Part shown: one piece after another, positions 1 to 5,890 of the stretch | Layout of the letters: every line of letters begins with the position of its first letter | How positions within the stretch are numbered: position 1 is the stretch's first letter | NCBI GenBank assembly: GCA_028279265.1 | Contig: JANQOC010000732.1 | Coordinates: 1-8,297 of the forward strand | Direction: 5' to 3' | Length of the DNA: 8,297 nt | Source: Hyphomicrobiales bacterium | GTDB taxonomy: Bacteria > Pseudomonadota > Alphaproteobacteria > Rhizobiales > CAYWUX01 | Made by a program: the position numbers and the translations under genes | Notes under the pieces: generated by a model | Told to the model about the DNA's origin: nothing | The model's database searches: none | The model's input: the letters and a program-made list of their open reading frames with translations, nothing else

Positions 1-669
1 ATCCTGACGGAAGCCGAGGAGTCGGAACGCCGTCAGAAAGAGTTCAACGAGCGCTCGGCCATTTTCATGGAAAGCCTGGACGTTGACGAAGTCATTGCCC
101 AGCTTCTGGTCACCGAAGGATTTTCATCGATCCACGAGGTCGCTTACGTCGCCGTCGAGGAAATTGCGACGATCGAAGGTTTCGACGAGGAAACGGCGGA
201 TGAAATCCAACAACGCGCCCGGGAGTTTCTTGAGCTCAAGGACGCGGAGCTTGAGAATCGAAGAGTTGAGCTCGGCGTATCCGATGACCTGTCGGAAGTC
301 GAAGGTGTCACCAAGCAAATGCTCGTCACGTTTGGCGAAAACGACATCAAGACGGTGGATGATCTTGCGGACTGTGCAACCGATGAACTGTTCGGCTGGT
401 ACGAAAGAACGGAAGAGGAAACCATCCATCATGAAGGTATCCTGAAAGATACGGAGTTTTCCAAGGAAGAAGTGGAAGCGCTCATACTGGCGGCTCGCAT
501 CAAGGCCGGTTGGATTGAAGCCGAAGATGTTTATGAGAACGAACAGGACGAAGCGGAGACGGAACTAGAGACAGAGGAAATCACCGCAGAGGCTGCGGAA
601 TCGGCCCCCGCGGAGGTCGAAGAAGTCCCCCTTGAGGAAACAGCCAGCGAGGCGGAAAAACAGGATTAG
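1..669 (+). CDS. nusA: Transcription termination/antitermination factor NusA, C-terminal part
   Basis: NusA binds RNA polymerase and nascent RNA and modulates pausing, intrinsic and Rho-dependent termination and antitermination. Only the last 222 residues are in the window; the reading frame is open from base 1, so the N-terminal polymerase-binding, S1 and KH domains lie upstream. The first visible residues (ILTEAEESERRQKEF) match the segment just after the second KH domain in alphaproteobacterial NusA. Two helix-hairpin-helix-like acidic repeats follow: AR1 at roughly visible residues 25-75 (DEVIAQLLVTEGF, then EIATIEGFDEETADEI) and AR2 at roughly 95-175 (LSEVEGVTKQMLVTFG, then ARIKAGWIEAED). 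In E. coli this region contacts the alpha-subunit CTD and lambda N. The last 45 or so residues are a Glu/Ala-rich acidic tail, probably disordered. It ends with TAG, 30 nt before the ylxR start used here, consistent with cotranscription. Identification is firm from sequence and gene order. Confidence 0.96.
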   Translation: MLTEAEESERRQKEFNERSAIFMESLDVDEVIAQLLVTEGFSSIHEVAYVAVEEIATIEGFDEETADEIQQRAREFLELKDAELENRRVELGVSDDLSEVEGVTKQMLVTFGENDIKTVDDLADCATDELFGWYERTEEETIHHEGILKDTEFSKEEVEALILAARIKAGWIEAEDVYENEQDEAETELETEEITAEAAESAPAEVEEVPLEETASEAEKQD

Positions 670-699
670 CGGAGTTTTCCGTGACCGGGCGAACCGGAT

Positions 700-1374
700 G
701 TGAATCATTGGACTTTTATGGTAAGAATGGCCAATTGTACCGGAGATCAAAGGGTTGCAGAGCGAAATTGCTTAGTGACCCACCGGAATTTACCGAATTC
801 ACAGCTTGTCCGCTTTGTTCTCGATCCCAACAATGAAGTCGTCGCCGACTTAAAAAATAAATTGCCGGGACAGGGAGTTTGGATTACAGCTTCCCAAAGT
901 ATTGTTTGCGAAGCCGTTACGAAGGACCTGCTGAAACAGTATTTTGGTGATAAAACAATCACATCGAAGGATTTGCCGCATATTGTTGCAACACTGTTAA
1001 CGGCGGATTCACTGAGAACGCTGAGTTTGGCAAAAAAGGCTGGTCAGATTATTTCAGGATTTGATAAAGTAAAAAAAGCTTTGCAAAACAGAGGTGTAAT
1101 GGCCCTTATTCACGCCAGTGATGCGTCCGATAACGGCCTTAAAAAGATAGCGGGATCAAGCCTGGCCGCACAAACGACCGGCGGGGCTGATATTTTTACA
1201 ATTGCTCGGTTCAGCAGAAGTGAATTGAGCTTGGCATTGGGGCAGTCAAATGTGGTACATGCTGCTCTATTGCCCAGTGAAATAGGTCACCAACTTATTT
1301 CTGCTGTTACGAAACTGGATAGATATTTGCAAAAGAACGATTCCACACCGAGTGTAGGTGCCGAGAACGGGTAA
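700..1374 (+). CDS. ylxR: YlxR (DUF448) / L7Ae-like RNA-binding protein
   Basis: This is a predicted RNA-binding protein of the nusA-infB operon, with two domains. The YlxR/DUF448 domain covers about residues 20-95, with R22/C24 (ERNCLVT), LVRFVLDP at 36-43 and the signature loop at 55-61. An L7Ae/L30e-like domain covers about residues 104-200, recognised by SLAKKAGQIISGFDKV and ALIHASDASDNG. The fused form is common in Alphaproteobacteria. The signature loop reads LPGQGVW where the family normally has LPGRGAY or LPGRGVW, so the usual Arg is Gln58. The start is uncertain. An in-frame TGA at 682-684 limits the choice to GTG 700, ATG 718 or ATG 727, and none has a convincing Shine-Dalgarno. The only good one (GGAG 671-674) precedes an out-of-frame GTG at 681. 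A hand count gives about 45% G+C over 721-1380, clearly below neighbouring infB. It ends 3 nt before infB, which suggests translational coupling. The exact molecular role of the family is not settled. Confidence 0.88.
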   Translation: MNHWTFMVRMANCTGDQRVAERNCLVTHRNLPNSQLVRFVLDPNNEVVADLKNKLPGQGVWITASQSIVCEAVTKDLLKQYFGDKTITSKDLPHIVATLLTADSLRTLSLAKKAGQIISGFDKVKKALQNRGVMALIHASDASDNGLKKIAGSSLAAQTTGGADIFTIARFSRSELSLALGQSNVVHAALLPSEIGHQLISAVTKLDRYLQKNDSTPSVGAENG

Positions 1375-1377
1375 GGT

Positions 1378-3984
1378 ATGAGCGAAACGAAAGATACAAC
1401 GGATAAAACGACGCGTGGCGCCAGACCCAAAATGACGCTTAATCTGAAGCGAACCGTTGAGGCTGGGCATGTTCGGCAGAACTTCAGTCATGGCCGTTCG
1501 AAATCCGTGCTGGTCGAAACGAAAAAAAAGCGGGTTATCACCAAACCCAGCGATGAGCAGAAAGCGGCAGCGCCGAAGCGTAAAAAAGTAGTCGGGGAAG
1601 CCCCGGCCCAGGCGGAAAAAACACAGAAACCGGCCGCCGAAACAAAGACGGAGTCCACTGAAAAGCAGCAGGGCGCCGTTTTAAGACAGCTGTCCGACAA
1701 TGAACGGGATGCGCGCGCCAAGGCCCTGGCTTCTGCAAAAGTCCGTCAGGCCGAAGAACAGAAAGCTTCAGAGCTTGAGGCCATTCGCCAGGCGGAGCTC
1801 AAGGCGGAAGAAGAGCAGCTGGCCAAGCAGCGTGCCGAAGAAGAGGCAAAATTAAAAGCCGAGGCAGAAGCTGCGGCAGAGCTGGAGACGGAAGCTGCGG
1901 AAGCCAAGGCTACGCCGGAAGCCGAAACAAGCGAACCCGAAGCTGCCGAAACAGCCAAGGCTGTGCCGGAAGAAGCGGCCAGTGCTAAAAAGACGGCTGC
2001 AAAACGGGATGTCGCTGCCGAAGAGAAGCCGGACAATCGCAACCGGCGCCTGCGGCCGGAACGGCAACCCTCGTCCCGAAGAGACGGGCAGCGCCGTGTG
2101 AAAGGCAAGCTGACGATTGCCAATGCCCTCGATGACAATCAGAGGGAAAGATCGCTTGCGTCCCTTAAGCGCAAGCGGGAGCGCCTTAAAAAGCAGTCCC
2201 AGGGGGTCGTCAGCCAGGAAAAGATTGCCCGGGAAGTGATCGTTCCGGAAGCCATCACCATTCAGGAACTGGCCAACCGCATGGCCGAACGGGCGGTGGA
2301 TGTGATCAAGTATCTGATGAAGCAGGAGCAAATGCATCAGATCAATGACATCATTGATGCCGACACGGCTGAATTGATTGCGCAGGAATTCGGACACACC
2401 GTCAAGCGGGTTGCCGAAGCGGATGTCGAAGAAGGCTTTATAGGCGAGGAAGACGAGGATACGGACCTCGAAGCCAGACCGCCTGTGGTCACGATCATGG
2501 GCCATGTGGATCATGGTAAGACATCCCTGCTTGATGCCCTGAGGGAAACGAATGTCGTTTCGGGAGAAGCCGGGGGTATCACCCAGCACATTGGTGCCTA
2601 CCAGATTACGACACCCGGCGGCGATAAAATTACATTTATCGATACGCCCGGACACGAAGCCTTTACCTCCATGCGTGCTCGGGGAGCGAAAGTTACGGAT
2701 ATCGTGATCTTGGTGGTCGCCGGCGATGACGGGGTCATGCCGCAAACGATCGAAGCGATACATCATGCCAAGGAAGGCAATGTTCCGCTTATCGTGGCCA
2801 TCAATAAAATAGATAAGCCGGATGTGGATCTGAACCGCATTCGTACCGAGTTGCTTCAGCATGAAATCGTCGTTGAAAGCATGAGCGGTGATGTCCTGGA
2901 AGTCGAAGTCTCGGCACTTAAGAAGCTCAATCTGGACAAGCTGATCGAAGCGATTGTTCTGCAGTCGGAATTGCTGGAACTCAAGGCCAACCCGAGCCGT
3001 TCGGCGGAAGGCGTCATAATCGAGGCGAAACTGGAACGCGGCCGGGGTCCTGTCGGTACGGCACTGATCCAACGCGGAACATTGTCCATCGGCGATATTG
3101 TCGTTGCCGGCACCGCATGGGGTAAAGTCAGGGCGTTGTTGAACGACCGCAATGAGCATGTGGTAAGCGCCGGGCCGTCCGAGCCTGTCGAAATTCTGGG
3201 TTTTGGCGAAGCGCCTGAAGCCGGTGATCAGATGGCCGTGGTTGAGAATGAAGCGCGCGCCCGGGAAATTACGGACTATCGCTTGCGCAAGCGCCGGGAA
3301 GTCCAGGCAGCCGGACTTGGTTCGGGCATGTCCCTTGAGCAGATGATGAGTAAGCTCAAGGATCAGGAGTTGCAGGAATTCCCGCTTCTGGTCAAAGGTG
3401 ACGTTCAGGGCTCTATCGAGGCGATCAACGCCGCACTGGCGAATATCGGTAACGAAGAGGTGGCGACACGCATCGTTCATTCCGGCGTTGGCGGTATCAC
3501 GGAATCGGATGTAACCCTGGCGGCCGCTTCAAAAGCACCGATCGTCGGCTTTAATGTACGGGCCAATTCGCAGGCGAAAGCCGCTGCGGAACGGGAAGGT
3601 CTGGAAATTCGCTATTATTCCGTCATCTATGATTTGATTGATGACATAAAGGCAGCGATGTCCGGTCTCCTGTCTCCGGAAATCAGGGAAACATTCCTGG
3701 GCAACGCAGAAATTCTCGAGATCTTCTCCATATCGAAGGTCGGGAAAGTTGCGGGTTGCCGTGTGACCGAGGGCCGGGTTGAGCGCGGAGCAAATGTGCG
3801 TCTGATCCGCGACAATGTCGTCATCCATGAAGGCAAACTCTCTACACTGAAACGCTTCAAGGACGAAGTGAAAGACGTGCAAAGCGGGCAGGAATGCGGG
3901 ATGGCGTTCGAAGCCTACCAGGATATGCGGGCAGGAGATGTTATCGAGTGCTTCCAGGTCGAGGAAGTGGAGAGATCGCTCTAG
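1378..3984 (+). CDS. infB: Translation initiation factor IF2
   Basis: This GTPase recruits fMet-tRNA to the 30S subunit and promotes 50S joining; 868 residues is normal for a proteobacterial IF2. Order seen: the alphaproteobacterial IF2-associated segment (about 19-55, TLNLKRTVEAGHVRQ); a long Ala/Glu/Lys-rich, probably helical or disordered linker (about 60-280); the IF2_N helical domain (about 286-340, PEAITIQELANRMAER); and the G domain. The G motifs are complete: G1 GHVDHGKT 375-382, G2 GGIT 399-402, G3 DTPGHE from 422 with catalytic-type His426, G4 NKID 476-479, G5 SAL 512-514. Domains II-IV follow (about 545-865). Domain III includes LVKGDVQGSIEAI and VHSGVGGITESDV, and the C-terminal barrel that binds initiator tRNA follows it. 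ATG 1378 sits 3 nt after the ylxR stop, with GGTAAGG overlapping that stop as a possible Shine-Dalgarno, so coupling is likely. Codons 49-51 form an A8 run. Identification is certain. Confidence 0.99.
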   Translation: MSETKDTTDKTTRGARPKMTLNLKRTVEAGHVRQNFSHGRSKSVLVETKKKRVITKPSDEQKAAAPKRKKVVGEAPAQAEKTQKPAAETKTESTEKQQGAVLRQLSDNERDARAKALASAKVRQAEEQKASELEAIRQAELKAEEEQLAKQRAEEEAKLKAEAEAAAELETEAAEAKATPEAETSEPEAAETAKAVPEEAASAKKTAAKRDVAAEEKPDNRNRRLRPERQPSSRRDGQRRVKGKLTIANALDDNQRERSLASLKRKRERLKKQSQGVVSQEKIAREVIVPEAITIQELANRMAERAVDVIKYLMKQEQMHQINDIIDADTAELIAQEFGHTVKRVAEADVEEGFIGEEDEDTDLEARPPVVTIMGHVDHGKTSLLDALRETNVVSGEAGGITQHIGAYQITTPGGDKITFIDTPGHEAFTSMRARGAKVTDIVILVVAGDDGVMPQTIEAIHHAKEGNVPLIVAINKIDKPDVDLNRIRTELLQHEIVVESMSGDVLEVEVSALKKLNLDKLIEAIVLQSELLELKANPSRSAEGVIIEAKLERGRGPVGTALIQRGTLSIGDIVVAGTAWGKVRALLNDRNEHVVSAGPSEPVEILGFGEAPEAGDQMAVVENEARAREITDYRLRKRREVQAAGLGSGMSLEQMMSKLKDQELQEFPLLVKGDVQGSIEAINAALANIGNEEVATRIVHSGVGGITESDVTLAAASKAPIVGFNVRANSQAKAAAEREGLEIRYYSVIYDLIDDIKAAMSGLLSPEIRETFLGNAEILEIFSISKVGKVAGCRVTEGRVERGANVRLIRDNVVIHEGKLSTLKRFKDEVKDVQSGQECGMAFEAYQDMRAGDVIECFQVEEVERSL

Positions 3985-3990
3985 GTGCCG

Positions 3991-4006
3991 GTCAGTGGAC
4001 ACTGGC
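3991..4006 (+). other. Small hairpin just after infB
   Basis: GTCAGT and ACTGGC pair as six base pairs (one G-T wobble) around the loop GGAC, beginning 6 nt after the infB stop. No T-run follows, so this is not an intrinsic terminator. It could mark an RNA-processing or pausing site in the infB-rbfA spacer, but a stem this short may be chance. Confidence 0.25.
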
Positions 4007-4043
4007 TCTCGATAAAATCCATCATTTCACTGTTCAGCTCCTG

Positions 4044-4076
4044 TTTGGTCTCAATCAGCCCTTATTTGGTTTCAAT
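4044..4076 (+). repeat. Two-copy imperfect repeat, period 21 nt, before rbfA
   Basis: TTTGGTCTCAAT at 4044-4055 recurs as TTTGGTTTCAAT at 4065-4076, matching at 11 of 12 positions with a spacing of exactly 21 nt. The second copy abuts the rbfA ATG at 4077. The period is a multiple of three and the rbfA frame is open through it, so if translated it would read LFGLNQP then LFGFN. It may be a remnant of a local duplication. No family is recognised. Confidence 0.5.
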
Positions 4077-4466
4077 ATGTCATCAAAAAACAATGCGCAT
4101 GGTCCGTCACAAAGACAGTTGAGGGTCGGCGAACTGATAAGAAAAGAATTGTCGGAAGTCTTCCTTCGCACGGATATAAACGATCCCGATGTCGGAAAAG
4201 CGACGATCATCGTCTCCGAGGTTCAGGTAAGTCCGGATATCCGCAATGCGACCGCCTATGTTCTTGCCTTTGGGGAAGGCGAGCAGGAGGTTGTGGTCAG
4301 CGCCCTCAACAAAAACTCCAAATATCTGCGCGGAGAGCTGGGTCACCGGCTTGAGTTGAAGCATGTGCCGAAGCTTGAATTCAAACAAGATTTGACTTTC
4401 GAAAATTCGACGCGAATTAATAATATTCTGAACTCTGATAAGGTCGCTCAAGATCTGGATTCCTGA
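4077..4466 (+). CDS. rbfA: 30S ribosome-binding factor RbfA
   Basis: RbfA is a small KH-like protein that binds the immature 30S subunit near helix 1 of 16S rRNA and assists late small-subunit maturation, notably in the cold. The 129-residue product has the expected order: QRQLRVGELIRKELSEVF (about 13-30), TIIVSEVQVSPDIRNATAYV (about 43-62), and the KH-like core SALNKNSKYLRGELGHRLELKHVPKLEF (about 76-103), followed by FENSTRINNIL. Its length is in the usual 120-150 range. The frame stays open upstream into infB, but ATG 4077 is the only canonical start codon after the infB stop and matches where alphaproteobacterial RbfA proteins begin (MSSKN, then GPSQRQLRVGE). No purine-rich Shine-Dalgarno is visible; the upstream sequence is T-rich and carries a short repeat. 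It lies 92 nt after infB and 53 nt before truB. Confidence 0.96.
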   Translation: MSSKNNAHGPSQRQLRVGELIRKELSEVFLRTDINDPDVGKATIIVSEVQVSPDIRNATAYVLAFGEGEQEVVVSALNKNSKYLRGELGHRLELKHVPKLEFKQDLTFENSTRINNILNSDKVAQDLDS

Positions 4467-4519
4467 GCAATTATCATCAATTAATACTGTACCCCGCTCC
4501 TATCGAATGGAACTGTTGC

Positions 4520-5443
4520 ATGAGACGTCGCAAAGGTCTGCCAATACATGGATGGCTGATTCTTGATAAGCCCGAGGGTTTAACGTCGACCCAGGCCGTG
4601 AGCCGGGTAAAACGCGCTTTTAACGCCAACAAGGCCGGCCATGCCGGGACACTTGATCCGCTGGCCACGGGCATACTGCCAATTGCACTGGGTGAAGCGA
4701 CAAAAACGGTTCCCTATGTCGTTGACGGCAGGAAAGGATACAGATTTACGGTGCAGTGGGGCATCGAGACGGATACGGATGACCTGGAAGGCAAAGTCAT
4801 TAACCGGAGCGACAAACGACCTGAGCGGTCCAATATCGAAGCGGTACTCGATCAGTTTACGGGCACGATCAGCCAGGTTCCGCCACTTTATTCGGCCATC
4901 AAGGTTCAGGGGGAACGGGCCTATGACTTGGCGCGTGACGGGGCTGAGTTCGAACTCGAGGCCCGGACCGTGGAGATTGAATCTCTTGAGATCACCGACA
5001 TTCCGGACCCGGACCATTGTGAGTTCGAAGCCCTTTGCGGCAAAGGAACCTATGTGCGCGCCCTGGCGCGCGATATTGGGCGATGTCTCGGTGTCTGCGG
5101 GCACATTGTTTCACTGAGACGAACCCAAGTCGGCACATTTTTTGAGGCGGACACGATTTCACTGGATAAATTGGAGGAGTTGAGCCATAGTGCCGCCGAT
5201 CAAGAAGAGCTTATGTCGCTTCTGAAACCTGTCGAAACCGCGCTGGACGACATCCCGGCCCTGGCTATCGACACTTCAGATGCCATGCGACTTAAGCGGG
5301 GACAAGCGATTTTGTTAAGAGGTCGTGACGCCCCGATCATAAAAGGAGTTGTCTACGCGACATCGCGGGGCTCGTTGATAGCCCTGGGTGAAATTCAACA
5401 AGGACAACTCAGACCAACCCGAGTTTTTAATCTACCTGGGTGA
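4520..5443 (+). CDS. truB: tRNA pseudouridine(55) synthase TruB
   Basis: TruB converts U55 in the T-loop of most tRNAs to pseudouridine and acts as a tRNA folding chaperone. The 307-residue protein has the TruB signature GHAGTLDPLATG at 40-51, with catalytic Asp46 (E. coli Asp48). Other family motifs are GWLILDKPEGLTS at 11-23, GYRF with Tyr74 (E. coli Tyr76), VPPLYSAIKVQG, and GKGTYVRALARDIG with Arg180 (E. coli Arg181). After about residue 245 comes the C-terminal PUA-like domain (LKRGQ, GEIQQGQLRPTRVF), of the compact alphaproteobacterial type. ATG 4520 is followed immediately by the family's N-terminal RRRKGLPIHGW. Its Shine-Dalgarno is weak (TGGA at 4508-4511). The stop codon TGA 5441-5443 is the loop of a perfect 6-bp inverted repeat, and rpsO begins 28 nt later. 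Identification is certain from the intact active site. Confidence 0.98.
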   Translation: MRRRKGLPIHGWLILDKPEGLTSTQAVSRVKRAFNANKAGHAGTLDPLATGILPIALGEATKTVPYVVDGRKGYRFTVQWGIETDTDDLEGKVINRSDKRPERSNIEAVLDQFTGTISQVPPLYSAIKVQGERAYDLARDGAEFELEARTVEIESLEITDIPDPDHCEFEALCGKGTYVRALARDIGRCLGVCGHIVSLRRTQVGTFFEADTISLDKLEELSHSAADQEELMSLLKPVETALDDIPALAIDTSDAMRLKRGQAILLRGRDAPIIKGVVYATSRGSLIALGEIQQGQLRPTRVFNLPG

Positions 5444-5449
5444 CCCAGG
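5435..5449 (+). promoter_or_regulatory. Perfect hairpin with the truB stop codon as its loop
   Basis: CCTGGG (5435-5440) and CCCAGG (5444-5449) are perfect complements around the three bases TGA, which are the truB stop codon. No T-run follows, so it is not an intrinsic terminator. It lies 11 nt before the rpsO Shine-Dalgarno. Ribosomes terminating on truB would open it. A role in truB-rpsO coupling, RNA processing or rpsO control is possible but is inference. Confidence 0.45.
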
Positions 5450-5460
5450 ATTGAAGGAAT

Positions 5461-5465
5461 AGGAG
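5461..5465 (+). promoter_or_regulatory. rpsO ribosome binding site
   Basis: AGGAG lies 6 nt upstream of ATG 5472. It decides the rpsO start: the adjacent upstream TTG at 5469 would be only 3 nt from it, and S15 proteins begin at the following Met. It is one of the two clearest Shine-Dalgarno sequences in the window. Confidence 0.8.
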
Positions 5466-5471
5466 AATTTG

Positions 5472-5741
5472 ATGTCGATTGCAGCGGAACGAAAACAGGA
5501 ACTGATTGGAGAGTATGCAACCAATCCCGGGGATACTGGATCTCCCGAAGTGCAGGTTGCCATACTGACCGAACGAATTGTCAATTTGACCGATCATTTT
5601 AAGAGTCACAAGAAAGATAATCATTCCCGTAGAGGATTGCTCAAAATGGTCAGTCAGCGTCGTCGCCTACTCGATTATGTCAAGGCGAAAGACGAAGAAC
5701 GATACCAATCGCTGATTAAGCGTTTGGGAATTCGCCGTTAA
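5472..5741 (+). CDS. rpsO: 30S ribosomal protein S15
   Basis: S15 is a primary 16S rRNA binding protein that organises the central domain (helices 20-22) of the 30S subunit, and in several bacteria it represses its own mRNA. The 89-residue product has the standard length and the family core: TGSPEVQVAILTERI at 22-36, then LTDHFKSHKKDNHSRRGLL at 39-57. His42, His46, Asp49 and Ser52 stand at the conserved rRNA-contact positions, and RRRLLDYVK follows. ATG 5472 is chosen because AGGAG sits 6 nt upstream and the protein then starts MSIAAERKQELI as in other alphaproteobacteria. The gene lies between truB and pnp, the conserved order. Hairpins flank it on both sides (5435-5449 and 5732-5750), which may set its stability or level independently of its neighbours. 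Confidence 0.99.
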   Translation: MSIAAERKQELIGEYATNPGDTGSPEVQVAILTERIVNLTDHFKSHKKDNHSRRGLLKMVSQRRRLLDYVKAKDEERYQSLIKRLGIRR

Positions 5742-5760
5742 TTCCGGCGACCACATTTTT
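5732..5760 (+). terminator. Candidate weak rpsO terminator or processing hairpin
   Basis: TCGCCG (5732-5737) pairs perfectly with CGGCGA (5745-5750) around a 7-nt loop that contains most of the rpsO stop region. Five T residues follow at 5756-5760, after a 5-nt gap (CCACA). The short stem and the gap make it a poor intrinsic terminator. Its position matches the known rpsO-pnp terminator/RNase E processing region of E. coli, so partial termination or 3'-end protection of rpsO mRNA is plausible. An alternative stem, GGAATT (5727-5732) with AATTCC (5740-5745), overlaps it and excludes it. Confidence 0.4.
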
Positions 5761-5794
5761 AGAATCCCTCAAATCGCAGTCATGTCTCTTGATT

Positions 5795-5800
5795 AAGGAG
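5795..5800 (+). promoter_or_regulatory. Strong Shine-Dalgarno upstream of a small ORF, not of pnp
   Basis: AAGGAG lies 9 nt before ATG 5810, an acceptable distance for initiation. It is more than 80 nt from the pnp start, whose own upstream sequence (GAGATAAG) is much weaker. The best ribosome binding site in this leader therefore serves the small ORF at 5810-5890. Confidence 0.5.
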
Positions 5801-5809
5801 ATCTGGGCA

Positions 5810-5890
5810 ATGGGGCCCTTGGTGACAATTTTTAATGCGTTGAGGCAGTGTGCAAATGCACTGATCCGAAATGAGATAAGAAATGTTTGA
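5810..5890 (+). CDS. Possible 26-residue leader ORF overlapping the pnp start
   Basis: ATG 5810 opens a 26-codon frame that ends with TGA 5888-5890, overlapping the first 8 bases of pnp (5883-5890, ATGTTTGA). It is preceded by AAGGAG with a 9-nt spacer. The peptide begins MGPLVTIFNALRQC and ends NEIRNV. I recognise no family, no run of regulatory codons as in amino-acid attenuators, and no clear signal peptide. The frame differs from pnp, and an in-frame TAA at 5877 shows it is not an N-terminal extension of PNPase. Its codons also span the leader hairpin at 5846-5863, so translating ribosomes would melt that stem just before reaching the weak pnp start. Together these suggest translational coupling or a leader-peptide control of pnp. 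A chance ORF cannot be excluded at this length. Confidence 0.35.
   Translation: MGPLVTIFNALRQCANALIRNEIRNV
5846..5863 (+). promoter_or_regulatory. Hairpin in the pnp leader
   Basis: CAGTGTG (5846-5852) pairs with TGCACTG (5857-5863), seven pairs including two G-T wobbles, around the loop CAAA. It ends 19 nt before the pnp ATG. In E. coli, a stem in the pnp leader is cut by RNase III and then used by PNPase to repress its own mRNA. This stem is much shorter, so an equivalent role is inference. It may instead modulate pnp start accessibility. Confidence 0.35.

Noticed and set aside
1740..2090. Ala/Glu/Lys-rich repetitive coding stretch in infB
   Set aside because: This is the usual low-complexity linker of proteobacterial IF2, not a separate repeat element.
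1852..3480. Long open frame of 542 codons on the - strand, antisense to infB
   Set aside because: It lies wholly inside infB, whose sense frame has intact GTPase motifs. The antisense product shows no recognisable domain. Long antisense frames are common opposite moderately GC-rich genes.
3894..4076. N-terminal extension of rbfA into infB
   Set aside because: The frame is open, but between the infB stop and 4077 it holds no ATG, GTG or TTG start, and RbfA homologues begin at the Met of 4077.
5401..5431. Possible sigma70-type promoter before rpsO (AGGACA and TTTAAT)
   Set aside because: The -35 match is 4 of 6 and the spacer would be 19 nt. It also lies in the truB coding end, so it is too weak to call, although E. 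coli has a promoter at the corresponding position.
5760..5765. TAGAAT as a -10 element for pnp
   Set aside because: No acceptable -35 sequence is found 16-18 nt upstream, and it overlaps the T-run of the candidate terminator.
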